Shown: one piece after another, positions 26,498 to 35,947 of the stretch
Position numbering within the stretch: position 1 is the first letter of the stretch
Layout: each line of letters starts with the position of its first letter
Notes under the pieces: generated by a model
Told to the model about the DNA's origin: nothing
Seen by the model: the letters and a program-made list of their open reading frames with translations, nothing else
The model's database searches: none
Position numbers and translations under genes: made by a program
Assembly (NCBI GenBank): GCA_039968605.1
Contig: JBDVPM010000008.1
Location: 1,850,968-1,914,967, forward strand
DNA: 64,000 nt
Direction: 5' to 3'
Source of the DNA: Alteripontixanthobacter sp.
GTDB taxonomy: Bacteria; Pseudomonadota; Alphaproteobacteria; Sphingomonadales; Sphingomonadaceae

Positions 26498-28169
26498 ACG
26501 CGCCCTCTTCCACTGCATTGAGTGCATTGCCAACTCGCTCGATCAGCGCGGCCGCGACCTCGTCCTTGGGCGCTTCGGGCAAGTCTTCCACGCCGTGGGC
26601 GGTCACGATCGAGACTGCGTTGGCTTCGCCGCCCATCACGTCGCCTGACACATCGTTGGCCACGATCCAGTCTGCGCCCTTGCGCTTGCGCTTGGCTATC
26701 GCGTTTTCGACCACGTCGTCGGTTTCCGCCGCAAAGCCGATCAGCAATTTGGGCCGTTTGTTGCCGGTGGCGACTGTCGCCAGGATATCGGGGTTTTCGG
26801 TGAGCAACAGCGCCGGGGGGGCAGAGCCGCGCTTCTTCATTTTGGATGCGGCGGTTTCCTTGCTGCGCCAATCGGCCACCGCCGCGACCATGATCGCGGC
26901 ATCGGCAGGCAGCGCCTTCTTCACGGCATCGGCCATTTCGCGGGCCGATTCCACGTCGATCCGGTCAACCCCCGGCGGCGTTTCCAGCCACACCGGACCA
27001 GCGACCAAAGTAACGCGCGCGCCGGCATTTGCGGCTGCGGCGGCGATTGCAAAACCCTGCTTCCCGCTGGAGCGATTGGCGATGTATCGTACCGGATCGA
27101 TCGGCTCGCGGGTCGGCCCGGCGGTTATCAGCACATGCTTGCCGTAAAGCGGGCGATGTTCGGGCTCGGCATCGAATGCGGGCTGCCCGTCCAGCGGGTC
27201 TGCCGGTGCGTCCGGTTGCTCGACATCGGTCGAGGGATGGCCCTCATCGCCTTCCAGCGGCTCGGGCGCGGCACTGCCTGCGCCGGTGGCAACTTCGTGA
27301 TTGATCGCCTCTGGATCGGTGGGAGGCGCGGAATTCGCCCCGCCCTTGCGCGCCAGCAAGGGTCCGCCGGTATCGGGCACGGCATCGAGCGCGGCCCGCT
27401 CCATCTCGGCCTGCTCCAGCTCGGCACGTTCCATATCGGCCTGGTCGGCTGCCACCTCGGCTGGCGTATCGTCGCGCAAGGAGCGCGGGATGATCGATGA
27501 TAGCAGCCCGCTGAGTCCTGCGCTGGCTTCGGCGCCGTGCTGCGCGGAATAGGCGATAGTCTCGCTTTCACCTGCGCCCTCGCCGTCATTCTCGCCCACC
27601 GGACGAGCCACACCGCTATCGACGCCGAACAAGGTCGCTATCTCGTCCCAGATTACCTCGGGATCGGGAAGTCTGCCGGGGCCGAATTCCCCGCAGGCCA
27701 TCGCGCCGACGTCGGGATCTACCACTCGCACACCGGATTCGCGCAGGATATGGACGTTGCGCTGCGTGGCATCGTGCTGCCACATCCGCACATTCATCGC
27801 CGGGACCGCCATCACCGGCTTGTCCGTAGCCAGAATCAGCGTGGTGGCCAGATCATCGGCAATACCCATCGCCATTTTGGCGAGCATATTGGCCGTGGCC
27901 GGGCAGACCACCACCAGGTCCGCTTCCCGGCTGAGCTGGATATGTCCCATTTCGGCTTCGTTTTTAAGGTTCCACAGCGAGGTATGGACTTCGTTCTCGC
28001 TCAGCGCGGCCAGCGCCATCGGGGTAACGAATTGCTGACCGCCTTCGGTCACCACGCAGGTAACATCGCCGCCGCCTTTGCGGATCAGGCGGACAAGTTC
28101 GCAGGATTTGTAGGCCGCGATGCCGCCGCCCACCACCAGCAGTATCCTGAAGGCTGCTTGGTCGCCCAT
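26490..28169 (-). CDS. coaBC: Bifunctional phosphopantothenoylcysteine decarboxylase/synthetase with a long linker
   Basis: CoaBC makes 4'-phosphopantetheine in coenzyme A synthesis. The flavoprotein CoaC half (residues 1-186) shows GGGIAAYKS, His77 in [14 protein letters not shown] and the catalytic Cys159 in [13 protein letters not shown]. The CoaB half (about 341-559) shows [25 protein letters not shown] and KMKK. At 559 residues it is about 150 longer than typical CoaBC: residues 187-340 are an acidic Ala/Glu/Asp/Pro-rich linker ([18 protein letters not shown] among it) with no recognised fold. Frame and base composition stay normal across the linker, so an insertion error is unlikely. 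Confidence 0.94.
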   Translation of the reverse strand: MGDQAAFRILLVVGGGIAAYKSCELVRLIRKGGGDVTCVVTEGGQQFVTPMALAALSENEVHTSLWNLKNEAEMGHIQLSREADLVVVCPATANMLAKMAMGIADDLATTLILATDKPVMAVPAMNVRMWQHDATQRNVHILRESGVRVVDPDVGAMACGEFGPGRLPDPEVIWDEIATLFGVDSGVARPVGENDGEGAGESETIAYSAQHGAEASAGLSGLLSSIIPRSLRDDTPAEVAADQADMERAELEQAEMERAALDAVPDTGGPLLARKGGANSAPPTDPEAINHEVATGAGSAAPEPLEGDEGHPSTDVEQPDAPADPLDGQPAFDAEPEHRPLYGKHVLITAGPTREPIDPVRYIANRSSGKQGFAIAAAAANAGARVTLVAGPVWLETPPGVDRIDVESAREMADAVKKALPADAAIMVAAVADWRSKETAASKMKKRGSAPPALLLTENPDILATVATGNKRPKLLIGFAAETDDVVENAIAKRKRKGADWIVANDVSGDVMGGEANAVSIVTAHGVEDLPEAPKDEVAAALIERVGNALNAVEEGAYD

Positions 28170-28347
28170 CTGCTCTTTCGTATCGCCCCTCTAGCCCTAT
28201 CGAATGGTCGGCAGCCTAGCTCCCGCTTGGGCACGCTGCCAGCCTTGTAAGCATTTTGGTTGTTTTTGTCTGGACACTTATCCTTACCGGACTGCTAAGA
28301 TCGCTGCATAAAGGTCGAAAGACCATACAAGTCGAGGGGGAAATCAC

Positions 28348-28737
28348 ATGCGCCTGTTCCTGACCGCCATATTGTTCGTGGCCGGATTGTTCTTCCTGAT
28401 CACCGGCCTCGGCTTCCTGATCGATCCGGTTGCACAGGCGGACGGGTTCGGCATTGGCGCGGATAATAATCTGGGCGTGGCGGCAATCAGGGGCGATATG
28501 ACCGCGTTTTTCGTGGTCGGCGCGGTGTGCACGATCTGGGGAGCATGGCGGCGCGATGGCGACATATTGCTGGTGCCCGCGGCCCTGTTCGGCATCGCCC
28601 TGCTGGGGCGGACGATCACGCTGTTTACACATGGCAGCGGGGACGGATTCTTCCTGCCTATGATCGTGGAGGCGGCGATGGTCGTCGTGCTGCTGATCGC
28701 AAGCCGTATATTGCCGCACCGCGAGCCGCTGGAATGA
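28348..28737 (+). CDS. Small four-helix membrane protein (DUF4345-like)
   Basis: The 129-residue product has four hydrophobic helices (about 3-23, 50-68, 75-92 and 103-120). The layout, with FLIDPVAQADGFGI after helix one and RGDMTAFFVVGA opening helix two, resembles DUF4345-type proteins. A good ribosome site (GAGGGGG) lies about ten bases before ATG. Function unknown. It stands between divergent coaBC and convergent ubiB. Confidence 0.72.
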   Translation: MRLFLTAILFVAGLFFLITGLGFLIDPVAQADGFGIGADNNLGVAAIRGDMTAFFVVGAVCTIWGAWRRDGDILLVPAALFGIALLGRTITLFTHGSGDGFFLPMIVEAAMVVVLLIASRILPHREPLE

Positions 28738-28767
28738 GATACGCCGGCGCGCGCTTCGTCTGGATCC

Positions 28768-30324
28768 CTAGCCGATCCAGCCCATCGCCGTCGCACCCGC
28801 AATCGCTGCGCCGCCGGCCATAGCGGCGAGCAAATAGCCGGGCCAGCCGCGCGCCTTGCGCTGACGGCGGGTCCACATCAGTTCGACCTCGGGCAATGGC
28901 GGCGGGTCGGGTGCGCCGCCCCTCGGCGGGTATTGCTGTTCCAGGCGGCGAACCAGCGCCGGAATGCGCAGCAAAGTGTCGGTATCTTCGCGAATACGGT
29001 CGGCCAGAGCCGCCTCGGGACCAAGCTCTCCGCGAATCCATTCCCGCACGAATGGTGCGGAAACGTCCCACATATTGATCTGCGGATCGAGCTGGGTGGC
29101 GATCCCTTCCACCATCACCATGGTTTTCTGCAGCAGCAGCAGATGCGGCTGGGTTTGCATGTCGAAATCGCGGGTGATGGCGAACAGGCCGTCCAGCATC
29201 TGGCCCACCGACAGCTCGCTGACCGGCTTGCCGCGCATCGGCTCGCCCACCGCGCGAAGGGCGGTCGCGAACTCGTCGACCGAGTGATAGCTGGGCACAT
29301 ATTGCGCTTCGAAATGGATTTCCGCCACGCGTTTGTAATTGCCGGTGGTCAGCCCATAGAGAATCTCGGCGAGCCATTGCCGTGCTTGCCGGTCGATCCG
29401 GCCCATGATCCCGAAATCGATCGCCACGATCGTGCCATCGGCGCGCACGAACAGGTTGCCCTGGTGCATGTCCGCATGAAAAAATCCGGCACTGATCGCC
29501 TGGGTCAGGAATGCCAACACCAGCCGCTTGGCGAGGTCGGGCAGATCGTGGCCCGCCGCCAGCAGAGCCTCCCGGTCGGAAATCTTGATGCCGTCGATCC
29601 ATTCGATGGTCATCACCCTGCCATTGGTCCGGTCCCAGTCGATATCGGGAATACGGTATCCCTCGATCCCGCGCATCGCATCGGCCAGTTCGCTGGCGCT
29701 GGCAGCTTCGCGCCGCAGGTCCAGCTCGCGATTGGTCCAGCGTTTGAAATTGGCGATGGTCAGCCGCGGCCGCAGCCTGGCGGCCTCCCCGCCCAAAGCC
29801 TCGAGATGAGCCGCCGCCCATTCATAGGTCGCAATATCGCTGGCAAAGCGTTCGCGGATGCCGGGGCGCAGCACTTTCACCGCAGCCTGCCGCCCATCTG
29901 TGGTCACCGCGCGGTGGACCTGCGCAATGGAGGCAGAGCCAACCGGCTGGGGATCGATCTCGGCAAAATAGTCTTCCAGCGGACTTTCGAAGCTGGCTTC
30001 GATCGCTCGGCGAATCTGGTCGAACGGTATCGGCGGAAGGTTATCCTGCAGCGAGAGCAGGTTGCGCGCGGCATCCTCCCCCACCAGATCGGGCCGGGTC
30101 GCCAGCGACTGGCCCAGCTTGATCGCAGCAGGCCCGATTTCGCGAAACGCTCCGGCATAATCGGGCGCGGCAGGCTGGAACGTGCCGAAGCGAGCGATTC
30201 TCGCCAGGCGCTTGACCGGGCCGGGCGTGTTCGGGTCGCGCTCGATCCCGCGCAGCGCGCCGTGGCGCGCCAATGTCCGGCCCCATTTCAGCAGCCGCCA
30301 GATATGCGTGGCAGGGCGGGTCAT
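28768..30324 (-). CDS. ubiB: Ubiquinone biosynthesis kinase-like protein UbiB
   Basis: UbiB is an ADCK/ABC1-family atypical kinase or ATPase needed for coenzyme Q synthesis. The 518-residue product has the KxGQ motif (AAIKLGQSLATRPDL near residue 65), the Ala-rich nucleotide loop GSASIAQVHRA, HADMHQGNLFV as the catalytic loop and AIDFGIMG as the DFG-like motif. One or two C-terminal membrane helices end the protein. ATG 30324 was chosen because earlier in-frame codons run into ubiE. It lies downstream of ubiE on the same strand with 52 bases between. Confidence 0.94.
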   Translation of the reverse strand: MTRPATHIWRLLKWGRTLARHGALRGIERDPNTPGPVKRLARIARFGTFQPAAPDYAGAFREIGPAAIKLGQSLATRPDLVGEDAARNLLSLQDNLPPIPFDQIRRAIEASFESPLEDYFAEIDPQPVGSASIAQVHRAVTTDGRQAAVKVLRPGIRERFASDIATYEWAAAHLEALGGEAARLRPRLTIANFKRWTNRELDLRREAASASELADAMRGIEGYRIPDIDWDRTNGRVMTIEWIDGIKISDREALLAAGHDLPDLAKRLVLAFLTQAISAGFFHADMHQGNLFVRADGTIVAIDFGIMGRIDRQARQWLAEILYGLTTGNYKRVAEIHFEAQYVPSYHSVDEFATALRAVGEPMRGKPVSELSVGQMLDGLFAITRDFDMQTQPHLLLLQKTMVMVEGIATQLDPQINMWDVSAPFVREWIRGELGPEAALADRIREDTDTLLRIPALVRRLEQQYPPRGGAPDPPPLPEVELMWTRRQRKARGWPGYLLAAMAGGAAIAGATAMGWIG

Positions 30325-30376
30325 GTGGCTGTTTGCTCCTGCCGGGCTGTACGGCAACGCGCCAAGCCTGAACTTC

Positions 30377-31117
30377 TCACACCTTCCACCCGGAGTGGAT
30401 TGCAACCGCACCGCCAAGGATCGCCTCGACCTTGGTATTTGCAAAACCCGCCTCGCGGATCATGGCTTCGAAATTGCTCATGGTCGGGAAGCGCCGGATC
30501 GATTCGGCGAGGTAGCGATAGCTGTCCTCGTCCCCTGCAATCGCGCCGCCGATCTTCGGCATTACCTGGTGCGAATAGAGATCGTAGACCTGCTTGAAAC
30601 CCGGCCACTGCGTGGTCGAAAATTCCATGCAATAGAACCGCCCGCCATGCTTGAGCACCCGGTGAGCTTCCGCCAGGGCCTTGTCGATATGGGTCACGTT
30701 GCGGATGCCGAAGACGATCGTATAGGCATCGAACTGGCGCGAGGGATAGGTCAGCTCCTCGGCATTCTGGCATGACCATGCGAGCCCCGTCAGCCCGCGC
30801 TCCAGCGCCCGTTCCATGCCGACATCCAGCATGTCCTGGTTGATATCCGCCACGGTCACATCGGCCCCGCGCTCCGCCATGCGGAAAGCGATATCGCCGG
30901 TCCCGCCGGCCATATCGAGCATTGCTTCGCCCGGCTGCGGTTTCACCCGGCGCACGAAGCGATCTTTCCACAAACGGTGCATCCCGCCCGACATGGCATC
31001 GTTCATGATGTCGTATTTTTCCGCCACGCTGGAAAAGACTGCACCCACGCGCTCGGTCTTTTCTTCTGGGGCGATGTCTTCATAGCCGAAGCTGACGGTA
31101 TCGGTGGGCTTGCTCAT
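30377..31117 (-). CDS. ubiE: Demethylmenaquinone/ubiquinone C-methyltransferase UbiE
   Basis: UbiE methylates the ring carbon in ubiquinone (and menaquinone) synthesis using SAM. The 246-residue protein shows FSSVAEKYDIMNDAMSGGMH, SAM motif I (DMAGGTGDIAF), VFGIRNVTH and the closing GGAVAIHSGWK typical of UbiE/COQ5. The start is ATG 31117; residues read upstream have no similarity. ubiE-ubiB is a normal pair, and mutM is divergent 135 bases away. Confidence 0.96.
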   Translation of the reverse strand: MSKPTDTVSFGYEDIAPEEKTERVGAVFSSVAEKYDIMNDAMSGGMHRLWKDRFVRRVKPQPGEAMLDMAGGTGDIAFRMAERGADVTVADINQDMLDVGMERALERGLTGLAWSCQNAEELTYPSRQFDAYTIVFGIRNVTHIDKALAEAHRVLKHGGRFYCMEFSTTQWPGFKQVYDLYSHQVMPKIGGAIAGDEDSYRYLAESIRRFPTMSNFEAMIREAGFANTKVEAILGGAVAIHSGWKV

Positions 31118-31252
31118 GGCAGGGGGCTTTAGGGTGAATTGCGATGCGGGCAAAGGGGGTTAGGAAAGCGGGGGATCGAGAGCGGGCAGGCGCGGCTTTC
31201 GGCGGTCCCTACATTGGGCTAGGAGGCCGCTTCACCAACCGCCGGATAATTC

Positions 31253-32068
31253 ATGCCCGAGCTTCCCGAAGTCGAAACCACCATTCGCGGATTGGCGCGC
31301 TTTCTCGATGGGGAGCGGATCGAGCGGCTTACGCTCAACCGGCCCGATCTGCGCCGCCCCTTCCCCGCCGATCTGGTCCAGGCAATGGTCGGCTCGCGCG
31401 TCACGGGGCTGGAACGGCGGGCCAAATACGGGCTGATCCATACCGACCGGGCGCGCACATTGGTGTTCCATCTGGGCATGAGCGGACGCTGGCGAATCGA
31501 TCCGGAGGAAGCGGACAAGCACGATCATCTGGTCATCGATACCGCCGCGCACCGATTCTCTCTATGCGATCCGCGCAGGTTCGGTTCGGTCGATCTGCTC
31601 GATACGGATACCTGGCAAAGCTGGCCGCAATTTGCCGCCATGGGGCCGGAACCGCTGGGCAATGGACTAACAGCAGCCTACCTCAAATCGGTGCTGAAAG
31701 ACCGCAAGCAGGCGATCAAGCTGCTGCTGCTGGACCAGCGAATCGTCGCCGGGCTGGGCAATATCTATGTGTGCGAAGCGCTCTGGCGTGCGGCGATTTC
31801 GCCGCGCCGCGCGGGCGGGCGCGTCACTCTCGCCATGCTGGAGCGGCTGGTTCCCTCCATTCGCGAAGTGCTGGTGCAGTCGATTGAGGATGGCGGATCG
31901 AGCCTGCGCGATTATGCCCGGCCCGACGGAGAACTCGGCTATTTCGCCACGCGCTTCGATGTCTATGGCAGGGAAGGCCAACCCTGCCACCGCGACGATG
32001 GCGGTACCGTGAAACGCGTGGTACAAGGTGGGCGCAGCACATGGTATTGCACCGCCTGCCAGAAATAG
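31253..32068 (+). CDS. mutM: Formamidopyrimidine-DNA glycosylase with a variant zinc finger
   Basis: MutM removes 8-oxoguanine and other oxidised purines and nicks the abasic site. The 271-residue protein starts MPELPEVETT, giving the catalytic Pro2/Glu3, and has VFHLGMSGRW, the GLGNIYVCEALW helix-two-turn-helix and a C-terminal zinc finger ending STWYCTACQK. In the E. coli enzyme the finger opens Cys-x2-Cys; here it opens Pro-Cys-His-Arg-Asp-Asp, so the second cysteine is absent. Neighbouring His or Asp may replace it. The catalytic end is intact, so activity is expected. Confidence 0.95.
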   Translation: MPELPEVETTIRGLARFLDGERIERLTLNRPDLRRPFPADLVQAMVGSRVTGLERRAKYGLIHTDRARTLVFHLGMSGRWRIDPEEADKHDHLVIDTAAHRFSLCDPRRFGSVDLLDTDTWQSWPQFAAMGPEPLGNGLTAAYLKSVLKDRKQAIKLLLLDQRIVAGLGNIYVCEALWRAAISPRRAGGRVTLAMLERLVPSIREVLVQSIEDGGSSLRDYARPDGELGYFATRFDVYGREGQPCHRDDGGTVKRVVQGGRSTWYCTACQK

Positions 32069-32210
32069 GCGGATCGACTTGCCCAAAATCCTTGACCATG
32101 TGGCCCATTCGCCCTAGGGGGCGCGGCTTGCGGCGGGCTTCCGCCGACCCTATCTTTAGACCGGACAGACACAGGGGCGCGCCAGACGCGACCCACCAAC
32201 AAGGATTATC

Positions 32211-32471
32211 ATGGCCAACACGCCGCAAGCCAAGAAGCGCATTCGCCGCAATGAACGCCGTGCCGAAATCAACGGCGCACGCGTCAGCCGTATTCGCGGC
32301 TTCCTCAAGAAAGTGGAAACCGCCATCGAAGGCGGCGACCAGAAGCAAGCTGCCGAAGCGCTTCGTGCGGCACAGCCCGAACTGGCCCGCGGCGTTGCTC
32401 GCGGCGTGTTTCACAAAAATACCGCAGCACGCAAAATGTCGCGCCTGTCGAAGCGGGTCGCCGCTCTCTGA
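32211..32471 (+). CDS. rpsT: 30S ribosomal protein S20
   Basis: S20 binds 16S rRNA in the small subunit. The 86-residue basic protein reads [19 protein letters not shown] at its start and ends with [18 protein letters not shown], both family hallmarks. A ribosome site, AAGGA, lies about six bases upstream. The gap from mutM (143 bases) presumably holds its promoter. rpsT before dnaA is a common order in sphingomonads. Confidence 0.97.
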   Translation: MANTPQAKKRIRRNERRAEINGARVSRIRGFLKKVETAIEGGDQKQAAEALRAAQPELARGVARGVFHKNTAARKMSRLSKRVAAL

Positions 32472-32534
32472 TATTGCTGCCGCTGGCGAATCGCTTGGCT
32501 GCGATTCGCCCGGCAATCGGTCCGATCGAAACGG

Positions 32535-32563
32535 AAAGCCGGCGCGTGATGCGCCGGCTTTTT
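32535..32563 (+). terminator. Intrinsic terminator of rpsT
   Basis: AAAGCCGGCGC-GTGAT-GCGCCGGCTTTTT: an eleven-base stem with five-base loop and T-run, 63 bases after the stop. Confidence 0.85.
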
Positions 32564-32908
32564 GCGTTGGAATTTCGGTGTCACGAAAGTTGAACATCGT
32601 AAACCTAGGATTCACCGCGAGTCGCGCGCACTGATGAAAAGTCTTGTTATCAAACAGGCAGTTAAACGCAGCCCTGCGCCATAGCGACGAGTCAATACCA
32701 CTTATTTGGTTTTATTCGGTTGCCCACACTTGCGCCAAGCGCCCGCCTGTTCTCTAAACGGGTCTCACCCGGCGCGGGACAGGCCGGGTTTTACAGCACT
32801 GGAACAGGCGGGAACGTCGCCGAATCTCGCGATTCTGCGTCCAGGCGAAGCTTTGTCCGAAACGAACAATAATGGTAGCGGATAATCGCTACGGCACGGA
32901 TTGATGGG
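32564..32908 (+). promoter_or_regulatory. dnaA upstream region with a cluster of GANTC sites
   Basis: This 345-base interval has no gene I can support. It holds five GANTC sites (32609, 32619, 32689, 32822, 32831), with two more just upstream at 32488 and 32503; about one per 256 bases is expected by chance. GANTC is the target of the alphaproteobacterial cell-cycle methylase CcrM, and dnaA of Caulobacter is known to be influenced by methylation. I found no clear TTATCCACA DnaA boxes; TTGCCCACA near 32719 is the closest. Confidence 0.5.
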
Positions 32909-34387
32909 GTGAGCATGGCGAATAAAGCAGGCGGGGCATACGCATCCAAACCCAAGGCCGGGGAAGACGTGATCGACGATATCGAAGCGGTAAACCTGGC
33001 GGCCGATTGGTCCGATATCAGCCAGGGTCTGCGCAAGGATCTTGGTCACCAGTTGCACAGCCAATGGATTCGCCCGATCCAGCTGGGCGGTTTCTGCGAA
33101 GATACCGGCACGCTCGACCTTTATCTGCCGACCGAATTTTCCGCCAATTGGGTGCAGGACCGCTTCGCCGACCGGCTTTCGCTGGCGTGGAAGATCGCGC
33201 GTAGCGAAGTGCGCAATGTGCGCATCCAGGTTCACCCCGGTCGCCGCAAGATGCCCGAACTTACCCTGGGCAATGGCAGGATGCCGGCCAATGACGGCGC
33301 GCACGGAATGCACGGCACACCGGCGGTGGCGGCGGGCACGATTGGCGAGCAAGGCTTCACCGCGTCGGTCGGACTGGACCCGTCGCTGACCTTTGCTGCC
33401 TTCGTTACGGGCGAGGCGAACATATTGGGCTGCAACGCGGCGCAGCGCATGTCGGCCACCGAAACGCCGCAATTCTCGCCGCTCTATCTCAAGGCGGCTA
33501 CCGGTCAGGGCAAGACCCATTTGCTCCATGCGATCGGCCACGCCTATCTCGGCGAACATCCCCGCGCGCGCATATTCTATTGCAGCGCGGAACGCTTCAT
33601 GGTCGAATTCGTCCAGGCGCTCAAAGCCAACCGGATGATCGAATTCAAGGCGCGGCTGCGCAGTTTCGATCTGCTGTTGGTGGACGATATCCAGTTCATC
33701 ATCGGCAAGGCTGCTGCACAGGAAGAGCTGCTCTACACGATCGATGCGCTGCTGGCCGAAGGCAAGCGGCTGGTCTTCGCCGCCGATCGCGCGCCTCAGG
33801 CGCTGGACGGGGTGGAACCGCGCCTGCTCAGCCGCCTGTCGATGGGGCTGGTGGCCGATATTGCCCCCGCCGATATCGAATTGCGCCGCAAGATCCTGGA
33901 ATCCAAGCTGACCCGCTTCGCACCGCTCGAAGTGCCGGCGGATGTCATCGAATTCCTCGCCCGGACGATCACCCGCAATGTGCGCGAATTGGTCGGCGGG
34001 CTGAACAAGCTGATCGCCTATGCCCAGCTGACCGGGCAGGAAGTGTCCCTACAGCTGGCAGAGGAACAGCTGACCGATATCCTCTCAGCCAATCGCCGCC
34101 GGATCACCATCGACGAGATCCAGCGCACGGTCTGCCAGTTCTATCGCATCGACCGCAGCGAGATGAGCAGCAAGCGCCGCGCGCGCGCCGTAGTGCGGCC
34201 GCGCCAGGTGGCGATGTATCTCTCCAAGGTACTCACTCCGCGCAGCTATCCCGAGATCGGGCGCAAGTTCGGCGGGCGCGACCATTCCACGGTCATCCAT
34301 GCGGTGCGGCTGATCGAGGATTTGCGCACCCGCGATGCCGACATGGACGGCGACGTGCGCAGCCTGCTGAGACAATTGGAGAGCTGA
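32909..34387 (+). CDS. dnaA: Chromosomal replication initiator protein DnaA
   Basis: DnaA binds oriC and opens the duplex. The 492-residue protein has an N-terminal oligomerisation domain (SQGLRKDLGHQLHSQWIRPIQ region), a Gly/Ala/Met-rich linker (about 125-160), the AAA+ domain with Walker A as KAATGQGKTHLL, Walker B LLLVDDIQFI, and the C-terminal DNA-binding helix-turn-helix with GGRDHSTVIHAVR. Walker A reads ATGQGKT where most DnaA have GGVGLGKT; the essential GKT remains. Start is GTG 32909 or ATG 32915, two codons apart; the GTG has GGGG six bases before it. The upstream DNA is rich in GANTC. Confidence 0.96.
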   Translation: MSMANKAGGAYASKPKAGEDVIDDIEAVNLAADWSDISQGLRKDLGHQLHSQWIRPIQLGGFCEDTGTLDLYLPTEFSANWVQDRFADRLSLAWKIARSEVRNVRIQVHPGRRKMPELTLGNGRMPANDGAHGMHGTPAVAAGTIGEQGFTASVGLDPSLTFAAFVTGEANILGCNAAQRMSATETPQFSPLYLKAATGQGKTHLLHAIGHAYLGEHPRARIFYCSAERFMVEFVQALKANRMIEFKARLRSFDLLLVDDIQFIIGKAAAQEELLYTIDALLAEGKRLVFAADRAPQALDGVEPRLLSRLSMGLVADIAPADIELRRKILESKLTRFAPLEVPADVIEFLARTITRNVRELVGGLNKLIAYAQLTGQEVSLQLAEEQLTDILSANRRRITIDEIQRTVCQFYRIDRSEMSSKRRARAVVRPRQVAMYLSKVLTPRSYPEIGRKFGGRDHSTVIHAVRLIEDLRTRDADMDGDVRSLLRQLES

Positions 34388-34410
34388 GCCTTTCGCGCTA
34401 GGGCGCAGGA

Positions 34411-35223
34411 ATGACCGCGCCCCGCTCTTCTGCACACTCGCCTGCAAGACCTGCTATATCCAGCGAACGGCTTGGCCGCTTCGCGCGCCATATCGTCCTG
34501 CCCGAAATCGGCGGGGCCGGGCAGGTCGCGCTGGCATCGGCGCATGTCGCCATTATCGGGCTTGGCGGGATCGGTTCGCCCGCGCTGCAATATCTCGCCG
34601 CTGCCGGGATCGGGCGGCTGACATTGGTCGATGACGACACGGTGGATGTCAGCAATCTGCAACGCCAGACAATCTTCGCAGCGCGCGATGTCGGTCATGG
34701 CAAGGCGACCTCGGCGCGCCGCTGGCTGGCCAATTTCGACGGCGCCATCGATGTAGAGATCCACGATTCCCGCATCACGGCAGACAATGCCGCCGCACTG
34801 ATCGGCAGGGCGGAGCTGGTGCTCGACGGGACGGATAATTTCGCCACCCGCCTGGCGGTTTCGGATGCCTGCGTCGCCGAGCGAACCCCGCTTCTTTCGG
34901 CGGCGGTAGGCCGGTTCCAGGGGCAGGTCGGTGCATTTGCCGGACATTTGGCCGACCAACCCTGCTATCGCTGCTTCGTGGGTGATGCATTCGATGCCGA
35001 AGATTGCGACACCTGCGCAGAGGACGGGATGCTGGGCGCGATGGCCGGATGGGCGGGCAGCTTTGCGGCGATGCAGGCGGTGCGCGTCCTGCTTGAGGGA
35101 AAAGCTGCTTTTGGCGATCCGCAATGGGGCCGGCTGCACGTGCTAGATGGAATGAAGCCGGGGATGCGCACAATTGCTATCGGCAAGGATCCGGCGTGCC
35201 GCGCTTGCGGTTCACCCAGCTAG
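34411..35223 (+). CDS. HesA/MoeB/ThiF-family adenylyltransferase
   Basis: The family adenylates the C-terminus of a ubiquitin-like sulfur carrier (ThiS or MoaD). The 270-residue protein shows the ATP motif GLGGIGSPALQYLAAAGIG, the Arg finger NLQRQTIFA, DGTDNFATR and two CxxC zinc pairs (CYRC near 189, CRAC near 266). Which carrier it serves, thiamine or molybdopterin, cannot be told because neither thiS nor moaD is nearby. Its 3' end overlaps the convergent sirtuin gene by 12 bases. Confidence 0.9.
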   Translation: MTAPRSSAHSPARPAISSERLGRFARHIVLPEIGGAGQVALASAHVAIIGLGGIGSPALQYLAAAGIGRLTLVDDDTVDVSNLQRQTIFAARDVGHGKATSARRWLANFDGAIDVEIHDSRITADNAAALIGRAELVLDGTDNFATRLAVSDACVAERTPLLSAAVGRFQGQVGAFAGHLADQPCYRCFVGDAFDAEDCDTCAEDGMLGAMAGWAGSFAAMQAVRVLLEGKAAFGDPQWGRLHVLDGMKPGMRTIAIGKDPACRACGSPS

Positions 35224-35913
35224 CATTTCCTGTACCCATTCCGGTACCAATTCGCCCGCCGGGCCGTGCCGGGTATCGTCGAACCAGTGCGATCCTTCCG
35301 ACGGTTCCAGATTGAGCTCCAGCGTTGCCGCCCCTGCTGCCTTGGCTTCCTGTACGAAGCCCGCCGCCGGATAGACCGCGCCCGATGTGCCGATGGAAAC
35401 GAACAGGTCCGCCTGTCCCAGCGCGGCATATATCGTGTCCATCTGGTAAGGCATTTCACCGAACCACACGACATCGGGCCGCAGCGCGCTCGTCCCGCAA
35501 GTGGGGCATGGCGGCCGATCGATCAGCGACGACCCCCAGCGATGACGCGAATCGCACTGGCCGCACAGGGCGCTGCCAAGCTCGCCATGCATGTGCAGAA
35601 CCTTGGTCGCCCCGCCACGTTCGTGCAGATCGTCTACATTCTGCGTGACCAGCAGCAAGCGGCCATCCCACTCGCGCTCCAGCCGCCCCAGGGCGCGGTG
35701 GGCAGCGTTGGGCTCGACATTGTGGAGTGCCGCCCGCCGTGCGTCGTAAAAGTTCAGTACGAGATCCGGATCGCGTGCAAAGCCTTCGGGCGTGGCGACA
35801 TCCTCCACCCGGTGCTGTTCCCACAATCCGCCCGCCGAACGGAACGTATCGACCCCGCTTTCGGCGCTGATTCCTGCCCCGGTCAGAATGACGATGTTGC
35901 GGATTTTGCTCAT
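35212..35913 (-). CDS. Sirtuin-family NAD-dependent protein deacylase
   Basis: Sirtuins remove acetyl or other acyl groups from lysine using NAD. The 233-residue protein has GAGISAESGVDTFR, TQNVDDLHERGG, the catalytic HGEL histidine (MHGELGS) and a Cys4 zinc site in CGQCDSRH and CPTCG. It lacks the N-terminal extension of E. coli CobB. ATG 35913 starts at SKIRNIVILTGAG; an ATG nine bases upstream is an alternative. It diverges from dapB (34 bases) and converges on the ThiF-type gene. Confidence 0.93.
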   Translation of the reverse strand: MSKIRNIVILTGAGISAESGVDTFRSAGGLWEQHRVEDVATPEGFARDPDLVLNFYDARRAALHNVEPNAAHRALGRLEREWDGRLLLVTQNVDDLHERGGATKVLHMHGELGSALCGQCDSRHRWGSSLIDRPPCPTCGTSALRPDVVWFGEMPYQMDTIYAALGQADLFVSIGTSGAVYPAAGFVQEAKAAGAATLELNLEPSEGSHWFDDTRHGPAGELVPEWVQEMLAG

Positions 35914-35947
35914 GCGGGCCATGAAGCACGCAGGAGACGGGGGTTCA

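Noticed and set aside
32564-32908. Chromosome origin next to dnaA
   Set aside because: No cluster of TTATCCACA boxes and no AT-rich unwinding stretch. In alphaproteobacteria oriC is often not beside dnaA.
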